Origin: an uncultured Maribacter sp.
Lineage (GTDB): Bacteria; Bacteroidota; Bacteroidia; Flavobacteriales; Flavobacteriaceae
Length of the DNA stretch: 64,000 nucleotides
Reading direction: 5' to 3'
NCBI RefSeq assembly: GCF_947500985.1
Contig: NZ_CANMTX010000002.1
Location: 310,001 to 374,000 of the forward strand
Positions 28,430 through 36,851 of this stretch are shown here, piece after piece (the stretch's first letter is position 1; the number at the start of each line of letters is the position of its first letter). A model generated the notes under the pieces. It was not told where the DNA came from, did not search any database, and saw only the letters and a program-made list of their open reading frames with translations. The translations under genes were made by a program, and so were the position numbers.

Positions 28430-29275
28430 TTACTCGAATAAAGATTTTATTCCATTTTTAAGCTTGTAAATAGATTTTACTTCATTAGCATCTAGAGTCT
28501 TATCAAAAGCGGTAAGCTCATCCATTAATCCAACATAACTTAAACCTAGCATGATTTTTGCGTTTTCCTCTTCCCATGTAAATGGATCGTTAACATCTTT
28601 TACAGCACCTTTGAGCTGACCATCTACATATAATTTGCATATAGATTTATTTGTGTTTACTTCGGAATAAGTAATGACAACATGTGTCCATTTTCCTGAC
28701 TTAAAAGGTGGGTTTATGACTCTAACGAGTCGTTTTTCTAACTCAGCATCATTAATTTTATTTTCCTTTTTTCGTATATCTAAATCTCCCAAAACACCTA
28801 ATCTAAATTGTCGTGGTTTATCATCTTTGGTGAAATCCACCCACAAAGCAGCGTCGTCGTATCTAACATCTGTAAGGTTTATTGGGTCGCAATAGCCTGG
28901 TTCTAGGTCCGTGTCAGGATCCAATTGCAGCCAAAACGAAAAGGAACCACTCCATGATTCAGAACTGTAACCCAAATTTTTATAACCGCTAAAATATATG
29001 GCAGTTGTGTTTTTCTTTTTAAAATGAAGAGCATCTCCCGTAAGGCCTTTGTTTTTGGCTAAAACAACATTAGGATTATGTAAGCCAGGTTTGGCATCAT
29101 TTGTTTTTTTATAGTTCTCAGCTGTGTAAATTAGTGAATCTCCGACAGATATATCTGCTGTTGTTTTTCCATTAAAAGAACTGTAAAAAAGGATATGATC
29201 TTTTAATTGCTTGTTTTGTGAAAAAGTAATACTTGTAATAAAAAAAAGAAGTAATGAGAATTTAGAAAAAAACAT
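28430..29275 (-). CDS. Secreted LamG-domain protein
   Basis: 281 residues. Signal peptide (about 1-19, cut near TFSQN), then one concanavalin-like LamG domain over most of the length: HILFYSSFNGKTTADIS, GSFSFWLQLDPDT, WTHVVITYSEVNTNKSICKL, YVDGQLKGAV, and GLMDELTAFDKTLDANEV at the end. No lipobox cysteine, so periplasmic or exported. Related in domain to 23656-24399 but not a close copy. Confidence 0.85.
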   Translation of the reverse strand: MFFSKFSLLLFFITSITFSQNKQLKDHILFYSSFNGKTTADISVGDSLIYTAENYKKTNDAKPGLHNPNVVLAKNKGLTGDALHFKKKNTTAIYFSGYKNLGYSSESWSGSFSFWLQLDPDTDLEPGYCDPINLTDVRYDDAALWVDFTKDDKPRQFRLGVLGDLDIRKKENKINDAELEKRLVRVINPPFKSGKWTHVVITYSEVNTNKSICKLYVDGQLKGAVKDVNDPFTWEEENAKIMLGLSYVGLMDELTAFDKTLDANEVKSIYKLKNGIKSLFE

Positions 29276-29589
29276 ATTTTTTGATTTTAATTATTATAAG
29301 TCTTTAATTAAAGATATCCTTACGGGTTATATAATAAAAAGGCTGGTCTTTGATTTAGTATTGTTGTCGTTTTTTGTTTTAATTATTTTAAATTTAATTG
29401 GTTTACTAATACCTCATCATTTATATATTTATATTCAATACTTATTGTTTTAGTTAATACATATTTCAGGACGGGTTAGCATTAAGCACAACGTTTAGTA
29501 TAAGAAACGTAGGGCAGTTAATAAGCACTTTCGTTTCAGTTAATTACTTAGCTAAATATAAATATTTTGCTTTTATCTTTTCTATTATA

Positions 29590-29690
29590 AACGCCAAATT
29601 TTATTTTTAGCGGACTTAGTTAATATTCACAGACCTTTCGGTTTAGCACAAGCGCCCTATGTTTTTTATACATTGTTATGCCCTGGCTTT
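29590..29690 (-). repeat. attC-like spacer, J7, at the 3' side of the RloC-like gene
   Basis: Contains tttagcggacttagttaat, cacagacctttcggttt and agcgccctatg, and ends tatacattgttatgccc at 29667-29683. The exact complement of attgttatgccc lies at 32270-32281, just upstream of the ATPase gene, so that gene is enclosed by inverted ends. The rest of the 29276-29589 gap is A/T-rich with no supported gene. Confidence 0.68.
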
Positions 29691-29693
29691 TTT

Positions 29694-32246
29694 TTAGTTC
29701 ATAATGTTTTCAATAACAGAAACCATAGTTGTAAATTCTTCAAGTTCTATCGGGTTTTCATTATTCTCAGTTCCATTGTGCATTTCTCCTCCAGATGCTC
29801 TGCCGTGAATATTTTCGAGTTTGTCAATTGTTTCATTATCATTCTTTAGCTTTCTGAGTTCTGCCCAAGCTATTCGACTATTTTTATTACTATATTTTGT
29901 TGGTAGTTGATTATTAAATACGACTTCATCTATTACACATTCAACGGTTTTTCTTAATAAACTAGCTGTTTTCATTTCTTCTTCAAACGGAGAGTTTTGC
30001 AACAATCTTTTAATTTCCGATAAATGCTCTTTTGCCTTGTTAGATTTATAGTTTCTTAAAACCCCCTTTATATTTTGACCTTCACTATTGACTTGATATA
30101 CTCTTATATGTTTCCCTTTAGATTTATTACAGTCTGAATCTATAGTTTTACATATATGGTTTTCTTTTGAAGTTTCAAATGCATCAAGGAATAAGCGATT
30201 ATGATTAAATAAAATTACTTGATTTTCTAAATTCAATAATCTTTGAGCGAATTTTCCAGCTATTCTATGGTCAAGACTATTGACCGGGTCATCAAGTATT
30301 ATTGGGTTTTTACTTTTTTGAATTTTTGCTTCCGCAATAAATAATGCTAATACAACTGCCTTTTGTTCTCCCTCACTTAATATAGTTTTAATATCGTTAC
30401 TTTTCGAAAGCATTAATTTAGTACTTGAAGTTCCTTTACCGCCTTGAGCATTCTCTATTTTTACTTTTAAATTATTATAACCAAGAAAACTTAACTCTTC
30501 TTTAAAACTCTCTTTAAGAGTTTCTGTTAATAGTTGACTATGTGCTTGTTTGGATAGCTCTGTAATACTTCTAGTGTTAATTTTTGAGGCTTTTTTTCTT
30601 ATTTTATTTTCTAAAATATCGGCTTCAAACCATTTTTTAACGTTCTCTTTCTGTTTACTTATAGATTCGTTTTCTTGAAGTTTTTTTAATGAGGTTTCTA
30701 ATTTTTCAATCCTACTTACTTTTTTAGTGTTATCATCCGATAACGTATCAATTTCTTTTTTTATCGATACGGAAATAGAATTTAGTTTGCTAGTGATAAT
30801 TTCAATAGTAGGTAAGTCGTTTTCGGGTTTGAAATTTCCAATCTTAATTTGTTCGATTAATTTCTCTCTCTCTATAGTGAATTGAGTATTTGTCTTTATA
30901 ATTACACTGTAAAACGATTCATTATCTCCTTCAAGTTTGTTTTTTTCTAAAATATCTTGAATATTCTTTTTAATTATCAATGATGTAGAGAAAGCTTCAA
31001 TATTCTTTTTTAGTTGATTTATTGATTTTATAGAATTATTTAATTTTTGTTCAGATTCATCTTTTAAATAATTGCCATAAGCTCTAATTAATCCCGTTGC
31101 ATTATCGTCTCGTAAAGTTTGACGACAATAAATACATACTTTATCACTATCTTCTACTTTTGATGTATATTTTTCGCCAGATTTAATAAATTCTTTCCAT
31201 TCAGAATTATCACTATTTGGGATTGTCGATAAAATTTCAAATTGTTTTTTAGCTAATTCGTTAGCTTCCTTGTGTTTTGTTATTGATTCTAATTCAATTT
31301 TAATATTACCACGAAATTCAGATAATTTTTTGTGAGTATTTTCTATATATGTTTTAATGCTCTCAATATCTGATTTATCACTCTGTTTAAGTTTGATTTT
31401 ATCTTGAATATTTATTTGTTTTAAATCTTCAATTTCTTTTTTCACTTTGATTAGATTATCAGTACTTTCTGCTGTAAAATCAAATAAATTTTCAATCTGT
31501 GTTTTTATTGAATCAGAAATTTGATTATTTTCAAATGAAGTCTTTATTTCATTTTGAAAATATTTCAGCTCTAGTGTTGGTTTTTCTAATCTTTTCTTGT
31601 TAGCATTATCATTCAGTTGTCTTTTAAATTTATCAATTAAAACTACCAAGCTTGAAAAGAGATTTAACCCTAATGGTTGTATTAAAGTGCTGTCAGCTTT
31701 TCGAGTTTCTAATAAACCGTTGAGATATGAAGAGTCAAAAACTTTACATTTGTTTAAGATGTCAAGTGAGCGAGTATTTCCATTCCAGTTTATTGTTTGA
31801 ATTGATTTGTTCTTTTCTTTAAAAGAGATATTTACATCAATTGTTATTGGGTTGTCTAAATATATGTTAGAAGAAACTTTCTTCTTTTGATTTCCACCTA
31901 CAATTTCATTCAAAACCTTAAAGTAACTACTTTTTCCTGCTCCATTTAATCCATACAGTATAGTAACATCATTGTGGAACTTAATAGTTTGAGATTGCTT
32001 TAAAGCATTTACACCTTCATTATGTTCTAATGATATTATGCGAACTTCCTCACTAGAATTATTATCATTGATATTAGGCTCATTAATGGTTAAAGTTGAG
32101 CCATTTGTTAAATTACAATATACTTCTTGTTTTTTATCATCAGAAATATTCCCATTAGATTCAATGACTTCATAAATTAAGAACTTTAACCAATCAGGTT
32201 GTGATTCAGCAAATTCCTTTAAATATTCTTTCGCATTAATTTTCAT
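29694..32246 (-). CDS. RloC-like AAA/SMC-type ATPase with zinc hook (AAA_13), probable RNase
   Basis: 850 residues. ABC-type ATPase split by a long coiled coil: Walker A GLNGAGKSS (99-107), zinc hook Cys371-x-x-Cys374 (CIYC) between coiled coils, ABC signature LSEGEQKA (623-630), Walker B with PIILDDPVNSLDH (648-660) and the NH switch at 681-682. The C-terminal 120 residues hold Arg816-x6-His823 (RASGGEMH), which fits the R-x4-6-H motif of HEPN ribonucleases. The layout matches RloC, an anticodon nuclease that responds to DNA damage or phage. No restriction-modification genes are adjacent, as is common for RloC. Function inferred, not proven. Confidence 0.82.
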   Translation of the reverse strand: MKINAKEYLKEFAESQPDWLKFLIYEVIESNGNISDDKKQEVYCNLTNGSTLTINEPNINDNNSSEEVRIISLEHNEGVNALKQSQTIKFHNDVTILYGLNGAGKSSYFKVLNEIVGGNQKKKVSSNIYLDNPITIDVNISFKEKNKSIQTINWNGNTRSLDILNKCKVFDSSYLNGLLETRKADSTLIQPLGLNLFSSLVVLIDKFKRQLNDNANKKRLEKPTLELKYFQNEIKTSFENNQISDSIKTQIENLFDFTAESTDNLIKVKKEIEDLKQINIQDKIKLKQSDKSDIESIKTYIENTHKKLSEFRGNIKIELESITKHKEANELAKKQFEILSTIPNSDNSEWKEFIKSGEKYTSKVEDSDKVCIYCRQTLRDDNATGLIRAYGNYLKDESEQKLNNSIKSINQLKKNIEAFSTSLIIKKNIQDILEKNKLEGDNESFYSVIIKTNTQFTIEREKLIEQIKIGNFKPENDLPTIEIITSKLNSISVSIKKEIDTLSDDNTKKVSRIEKLETSLKKLQENESISKQKENVKKWFEADILENKIRKKASKINTRSITELSKQAHSQLLTETLKESFKEELSFLGYNNLKVKIENAQGGKGTSSTKLMLSKSNDIKTILSEGEQKAVVLALFIAEAKIQKSKNPIILDDPVNSLDHRIAGKFAQRLLNLENQVILFNHNRLFLDAFETSKENHICKTIDSDCNKSKGKHIRVYQVNSEGQNIKGVLRNYKSNKAKEHLSEIKRLLQNSPFEEEMKTASLLRKTVECVIDEVVFNNQLPTKYSNKNSRIAWAELRKLKNDNETIDKLENIHGRASGGEMHNGTENNENPIELEEFTTMVSVIENIMN

Positions 32247-32462
32247 AAATATGTTCTAGGTTTTTGCTTGGGCATAACAATTGTATATGTGTACAATTGC
32301 ACATATTCTCCAATATAGAGGAATATATGTAATTGTTAATTTATCAGTATACTAATATACTACTAAAGAATAAACCTACAATTATCATCTTATATTCCAT
32401 TACGGGAAACCATAATCACCATTAATTATTTAAGTCTGCTTAAGAAATGACTAAAAACAACG

Positions 32463-32488
32463 AACCGACCAAGTAGTCGGTTTTTTAC
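32463..32488. terminator. Terminator hairpin 1 of copy F
   Basis: aaccgac, loop caagta, gtcggtt followed by T's. Works best on the plus strand by its T-run, but A's on the other side allow minus-strand use as well. Confidence 0.8.
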
Positions 32489-32588
32489 TTATAGCATGTG
32501 TTTATAATTGTTGATAGCAACGACAGCAATCGCAATTGTATCGATAAAATGCAAAGATTACGAAGGTAAAATGATGTTTTAAGCATAG

Positions 32589-32612
32589 AACAAACCAAGT
32601 AGTTTGTTTTTT
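32589..32612. terminator. Terminator hairpin 2 of copy F (ogt terminator)
   Basis: aacaaac, loop caagta, gtttgtt then T's. Lies 21 bp past the ogt stop codon. It shares the core accaagtagt with hairpin 1, suggesting that one arose from the other. Confidence 0.8.
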
Positions 32613-32632
32613 GGTGAAATAAGTGAGCTGTT

Positions 32633-33109
32633 TTAGAACAAACTTTGCTGCTTAAAGGGACTCTCATGGTTCAATAACCACTGTTTTCTATGCAATCCGC
32701 CAGCGTAACCGGTAAGTGAACCATCGGTACCAATAACTCTATGGCAAGGCACTACGATCCATAACGGATTTCGGGCATTTGCGGAGGCGGCAGCTCTGGT
32801 GGCATTGGGGTCTCCTAATAATTTTGCTAGCTCTAAATAAGACTTCGATTTTCCGTAAGGTATGTTCTGCAACTCTACCCAAACCTTCTTTTGAAACTCG
32901 GTTCCTTCAGGATTTAGTTTTAGATCAAACTGGGTTCTTGCCCCTTCAAAATATTCGTTCAGTTGATAAACGGCATCTTCTAAAGATTCAGGGATTACAT
33001 CGGTAAGTGGCTCATCAGAATTTAAAACGGTAACAGCCGAGAGTCCGTCAGCATCGCCAATAATTTTGGCAACGCCTAGGGGTGTATGTATGTAAGCAAC
33101 ATCGGACAT
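32633..33109 (-). CDS. ogt: Methylated-DNA-[protein]-cysteine S-methyltransferase
   Basis: 158 residues; repairs O6-alkylguanine by transferring the alkyl group to its own cysteine. N-terminal small domain, then the HTH/active-site domain with KVWVELQNIPYGKSKSY, the acceptor Cys in IVVPCHRVIG, and GYAGGLHRKQWLLNHE at the end. Normal length. Its last 55 nt and downstream sequence are repeated at 21.5 and 27.6 kb, so this gene marks the right edge of the island. A CBS-domain gene lies 15 bp upstream. Confidence 0.95.
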   Translation of the reverse strand: MSDVAYIHTPLGVAKIIGDADGLSAVTVLNSDEPLTDVIPESLEDAVYQLNEYFEGARTQFDLKLNPEGTEFQKKVWVELQNIPYGKSKSYLELAKLLGDPNATRAAASANARNPLWIVVPCHRVIGTDGSLTGYAGGLHRKQWLLNHESPFKQQSLF

Positions 33110-33124
33110 GGTATTACGTAATGT

Positions 33125-34249
33125 TTATTCGTCTGGTGACGTAGGCTTTTCAATCACTCCCGTTGCTTGAGCGCGTTTTTCCCAATTTTTACGAGCAAGA
33201 CTCTGCAAATCGGCAACATTGTCGCTCTCATCCATTATTTCGAGCCCAAGAAGGGTTTCAATAACATCTTCCATAGTTACAATACCACTTACAGAACCGT
33301 ATTCATCTACAACAAGTGCAATTGCTTCACGTTTTGCAATGAATATTTCAAATAAGGTGGGTATTGGTGTACTTCTACGGGTTACTAAAATTTCGCGTTT
33401 AATATCTTTCAGCGGAATGTCTCCGTTCTGGTTGATCATTTCTTCCAAAACATTATCCTTTAAAACAAAACCGGTAATATTATCCATATTATCGGTATAC
33501 ACAGGAATTCTAGAAAAACGTAATTTAGGGTTATCAGCAAAGAAATTAGCAATCGTTTTCTCGTCAGATGCTACTTTCATTACCGCTCTAGGCGTCATAA
33601 TATCTTTCACCAATACTTCATCGAACTTCAATAAGTTTTTAATAATCGTAGATTCAGACTTCTCAAAAACACCTTCTTCATGTGCCATATCGGTCATCGC
33701 ATGAAAATCTTCGCGACTTAATACACTACCATGGTGTTTGCCACCGCCTACCATTTTGGTAAACAAACGTAGCAACCATAACAGACCCGTATACTTTAAG
33801 CCCAAAACCATAATATTTAAAGCCTTGGTAGAGAAATTAGCCAATTGTTTCCAGTACGTAGCACCAATAGTTTTTGGTATAATCTCTGACGCTACCAAAA
33901 TAAGAATGGTCATAATGGTAGAAACCACACCGACCATTAAATCTTCGGTAAAGGTGATGCCTAAAAATGATTTGGTTTCGCTACCGTATAATTCAGCATA
34001 GGCAACTTTCGCTTGCACACCCACCAAAATTGCACCAACGGTGTGGGCAATAGTATTTATAGTTAAAATGGCGATTAACGGTTGGTCAACATCTTTTTTA
34101 AGTATCTCTAGTTTTTTGGCATAGGCATGACCTTCGTTCATTTTTACATTAATGAATGTTGGCGTTATGCTCAATAATACTGCTTCTAATATAGAACACA
34201 GAAAAGAGAAGAAAATAGAAATGAATGCGTAAAAAAGTAGTAAGCCCAT
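33125..34249 (-). CDS. CNNM/CBS-domain membrane protein (hemolysin/TlyC-like)
   Basis: 374 residues. N-terminal CNNM (DUF21) transmembrane domain with about four helices (FYAFISIFFSFLCSILEA..., STIMTILILVASEIIPKTIG), then a pair of CBS domains (about 205-335; VKDIMTPRAVM, AIALVVDEYGSVSGIVTMEDV). The CorC/HlyC C-terminal domain is absent. Relatives are implicated in Mg2+/Co2+ handling. Fifteen bp upstream of ogt, so probably one transcript. Confidence 0.9.
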   Translation of the reverse strand: MGLLLFYAFISIFFSFLCSILEAVLLSITPTFINVKMNEGHAYAKKLEILKKDVDQPLIAILTINTIAHTVGAILVGVQAKVAYAELYGSETKSFLGITFTEDLMVGVVSTIMTILILVASEIIPKTIGATYWKQLANFSTKALNIMVLGLKYTGLLWLLRLFTKMVGGGKHHGSVLSREDFHAMTDMAHEEGVFEKSESTIIKNLLKFDEVLVKDIMTPRAVMKVASDEKTIANFFADNPKLRFSRIPVYTDNMDNITGFVLKDNVLEEMINQNGDIPLKDIKREILVTRRSTPIPTLFEIFIAKREAIALVVDEYGSVSGIVTMEDVIETLLGLEIMDESDNVADLQSLARKNWEKRAQATGVIEKPTSPDE

Positions 34250-34286
34250 AGGGTTGTTTTATGAATCGAAGATATTAATAAAAATG

Positions 34287-35630
34287 CTAAGGTTGGTGCT
34301 GTTTTGCGTTATCAAATGCCTGATAAAATATTTGTTGGATGGATGATCGGATATTTAAGTTGTAAATATTGCGATTTTCTCTCGTAGGATACACTCTATT
34401 TGACAGAAATATATACACTAATTTGTTTTCAGGATCTGCCCAGACGAAAGTGCCGGTAAAGCCACTATGCCCAAAGCTAGATGCGCCAACTTCTGGTGCA
34501 GGGTAGGCATCGGCAATTTTGAAGGTATTATTTTCTAAGTAAGGTTTGTCAAAACCTAAACCTCTTCTATTATCGTTCTCTGGATATTGAACTTTTGAAA
34601 ATTCTTTAATCGTCTTTTCAGAGATGTATTGCTTACCGGCATAAAGGCCGTTTTGAACAAACATCTGCATAATAATCGCCAAATCATCTGCAGTACCAAA
34701 CAGACCTGCATTACCAGAAATACCACCCAGTAAAGAGGCGTTTTCATCATGTACCCAACCTTGGGTTAGCGTATGTCTGTACATAGTATCTACTTCTGTA
34801 GGGACTATTTTGTTTGTAAAATTTTTGGTGCTCGGCAGAAAACCGAAGGTTTTCATACCAAGTGGTTTGTAAAATTCCTGCTCCATATAATCTGCATATG
34901 GAACACCAGTAATTTGCGTAATGAGCTCAGGAAAAATTAGAAATGTGAGTCCGGAATATTTGTATTTTTTATCTGCAGAAACTTCAGAATGATTTATGAT
35001 TCTGTACATTTTTCGGTTAAATCTATTTTTTACATAGATACCTTCATAGGCTTCTTTGCTAAATCTGTTATTCGGTTTACTACGGATGAATCTCTTTTTA
35101 AACCGACCGTTATTTTTTAAGGTTTTAATTAAGAATACAATGTAAGGTTCTAAACCGGCTTGATGTGCTAAAATCCCGCGAAGCGTAATGTTTGCTTTGT
35201 CTTTATGACTTCTCCAAGGTTTCCAATAGGTGCTAAAAGGAACATCTAAATTAAGCTTGCCTTCATCAACTAATTTCATAATTGCAGGTAGCGGACCTAA
35301 AATTTTGGTGACCGAAGCCAAATCATAAATGTCATTTAATGCTACCGGCTGAATACTATCATACGTGTGAAAGCCATAAGCCTCATGAAAAATAATATTA
35401 CCTTCTTTCGCGATTAACACCTGAGCACCCGGGAATGCGTTATTTTTTATACCAGTTGTTACAATACTATCTACTTTACGATATACATAAGCGGAATCTA
35501 GCTCGTAAGAAGCCAAAGAAGATGCTTGCAAACTAGAACCCACCGGAAGCAAAAGAGTTTTGTTAGTTGTCTCTTGTGAAACAGCCAAACCACTAATTAA
35601 ACCAAATAGTATAAAAGATATTTTATTCAT
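34287..35630 (-). CDS. Serine hydrolase, class C beta-lactamase family
   Basis: 447 residues with signal peptide (about 1-18). Beta-lactamase/DD-peptidase fold: SxxK in LASVTKILG (Ser nucleophile near 104), a Tyr motif YKYSGLTFLIF, and GHSGFTGTFVWADP near the C-terminus in place of KTG. Probably a periplasmic esterase or peptidase acting on cell-wall material; not evidence for antibiotic resistance by itself. Lies 22 bp downstream of hemB on the same strand. Confidence 0.88.
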   Translation of the reverse strand: MNKISFILFGLISGLAVSQETTNKTLLLPVGSSLQASSLASYELDSAYVYRKVDSIVTTGIKNNAFPGAQVLIAKEGNIIFHEAYGFHTYDSIQPVALNDIYDLASVTKILGPLPAIMKLVDEGKLNLDVPFSTYWKPWRSHKDKANITLRGILAHQAGLEPYIVFLIKTLKNNGRFKKRFIRSKPNNRFSKEAYEGIYVKNRFNRKMYRIINHSEVSADKKYKYSGLTFLIFPELITQITGVPYADYMEQEFYKPLGMKTFGFLPSTKNFTNKIVPTEVDTMYRHTLTQGWVHDENASLLGGISGNAGLFGTADDLAIIMQMFVQNGLYAGKQYISEKTIKEFSKVQYPENDNRRGLGFDKPYLENNTFKIADAYPAPEVGASSFGHSGFTGTFVWADPENKLVYIFLSNRVYPTRENRNIYNLNIRSSIQQIFYQAFDNAKQHQP

Positions 35631-35652
35631 GAATAGTAATTCTGTTGATTGA

Positions 35653-36642
35653 CTATCCTAATAATTTTACGGCATCTTTAGCGAAATAGCTGGCAATGAT
35701 ATTTGCACCTGCGCGTTTTATTGCAGTCAGCTGTTCCATCATTACGGCATCATGATCTAACCACCCTTTTTCAGCGGCAGCTTTTACCATGGCATACTCC
35801 CCGGAAACTTGATAAACGGCAACTGGCACATCTACCTCATTTTTTATTTCACGTACAATATCTAGATAGCACAATCCTGGTTTTACCATAACGATATCCG
35901 CACCTTCATCAATATCCATTTGAGTCTCACGAATAGCTTCAAATCTATTCGCATAATCCATTTGGTAGCTCTTTTTATCCTTAGGTACATTTTTAATATC
36001 TACCGGAGCAGAATCTAATGCATCTCTAAACGGACCGTAAAAAGCACTGGCATATTTGGCACTATAGGCCATAATACCGGTGTTTAAATATCCCTCATCT
36101 TCCAAAGCCTCACGAATGCTAAGAATACGACCGTCCATCATGTCGCTAGGCGCAACAAAATCGGCACCTGCATTGGCATGAGAAACACTCATTTCGGTCA
36201 AGAGCTCTACACTTTCGTCATTAAGAATTTGTCCGTCAGCAACAATACCATCATGACCATAAGAAGAATAGGGGTCAAGGGCAACATCTGTCATGACTAA
36301 CATTTCTGGACATGCATTTTTTACCGTTTTAATGGCCAGTTGCATTAATCCGTTTTCATTCAACGCTTCAGAACCTTTATTATCCTTTAAGTTATCTGGC
36401 ACTTTTACAAAAAGAAGCACCGAGCGTAAACCCATTTTCCAAAGTTCTTTAACCTCTTTGGTTAAATTGTCTAGACTAAGGCGGTAGTAATTGGGCATAG
36501 AAGGTATTTCTTCTTTAATGCCTTTGCCCTCAACAACGAACAACGGTACTAAAAAATCACTTGGCGAAATAATGGTTTCACGAACCAAACTTCTAATGGC
36601 TTCATTGCTACGTAATCTTCTTGGGCGTATAAGTGGGTACAT
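35653..36642 (-). CDS. hemB: Porphobilinogen synthase (delta-aminolevulinate dehydratase)
   Basis: 329 residues; condenses two 5-aminolevulinate molecules to porphobilinogen. The Schiff-base lysines are in MAYSAKYASAFYGPFR and IVMVKPGLCYLD. The metal-site region reads DVALDPYSSYGHDG, the Asp-type (Mg-using) version without the zinc cysteines. Length normal. Just downstream of a small basic protein gene (18 bp) and separated from the other heme genes by 7 kb. Confidence 0.97.
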   Translation of the reverse strand: MYPLIRPRRLRSNEAIRSLVRETIISPSDFLVPLFVVEGKGIKEEIPSMPNYYRLSLDNLTKEVKELWKMGLRSVLLFVKVPDNLKDNKGSEALNENGLMQLAIKTVKNACPEMLVMTDVALDPYSSYGHDGIVADGQILNDESVELLTEMSVSHANAGADFVAPSDMMDGRILSIREALEDEGYLNTGIMAYSAKYASAFYGPFRDALDSAPVDIKNVPKDKKSYQMDYANRFEAIRETQMDIDEGADIVMVKPGLCYLDIVREIKNEVDVPVAVYQVSGEYAMVKAAAEKGWLDHDAVMMEQLTAIKRAGANIIASYFAKDAVKLLG

Positions 36643-36660
36643 AATGCTATATTTTATTGC

Positions 36661-36810
36661 TTATTCAGATTCCTGACTTTTTCTAATGATTTCTTTCAAG
36701 CGTTCTTTTCTTAACGCGGCTTCTTTTTTCAATTTGTTCTTCTTTCGATCCATTAGCTTGGTATGCTTTGCTTTGTTCACCGTATTTTTAGCCTTGCCTT
36801 TTTTTGCCAT
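36661..36810 (-). CDS. Small basic coiled protein, 49 residues
   Basis: ATG at 36808-36810, stop at 36661-36663. Starts MAKKGKAKNTVNKAKHTKLM and continues as one Lys/Arg/Glu-rich helix (LKKEAALRKERLKEIIRKS). Eighteen bp upstream of hemB, so likely co-transcribed. Composition suggests RNA or ribosome association, but I know no function. Confidence 0.65.
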   Translation of the reverse strand: MAKKGKAKNTVNKAKHTKLMDRKKNKLKKEAALRKERLKEIIRKSQESE

Positions 36811-36851
36811 ACCTGAATATTTATATTCAAACGCTTTATCGCTTTTCCGCT

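Larger units (their letters stand above)
32270..32690. repeat. Double-hairpin intergenic element, native copy F downstream of ogt
   Basis: Reference copy. On the minus strand it follows ogt directly: ogt stop (32633), second hairpin, conserved gacagcaatcgcaattgtat block, first hairpin, then the outer part with aagaataaacctacaatta and attccattacggg up to the inverted end gggcataacaat at 32270. Copies A-E are diverged versions of this sequence. Confidence 0.9.

Noticed and set aside
29211-29453. 80-residue plus-strand frame
   Set aside because: Lies antisense across the LamG signal-peptide region and an A/T-rich gap; hydrophobicity reflects base composition.
11801-32690. CRISPR array as explanation for the repeated elements
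   Set aside because: The repeats are hundreds to thousands of bases apart, have coding genes between them, and no cas genes are present.
11801-32690. Classical integrative element with integrase and tRNA target
   Set aside because: No tyrosine or serine recombinase, transposase or tRNA gene seen in the window; only the repeated ogt 3' end supports site-linked insertion.
33219-33704. 161-residue plus-strand frame opposite the CBS-domain gene
   Set aside because: Antisense shadow of conserved CBS domains.
34287-35630. Antibiotic-resistance beta-lactamase
   Set aside because: The SxxK and fold are shared by many esterases and peptidases; the KTG-like motif is not canonical, and the operon partner is hemB.
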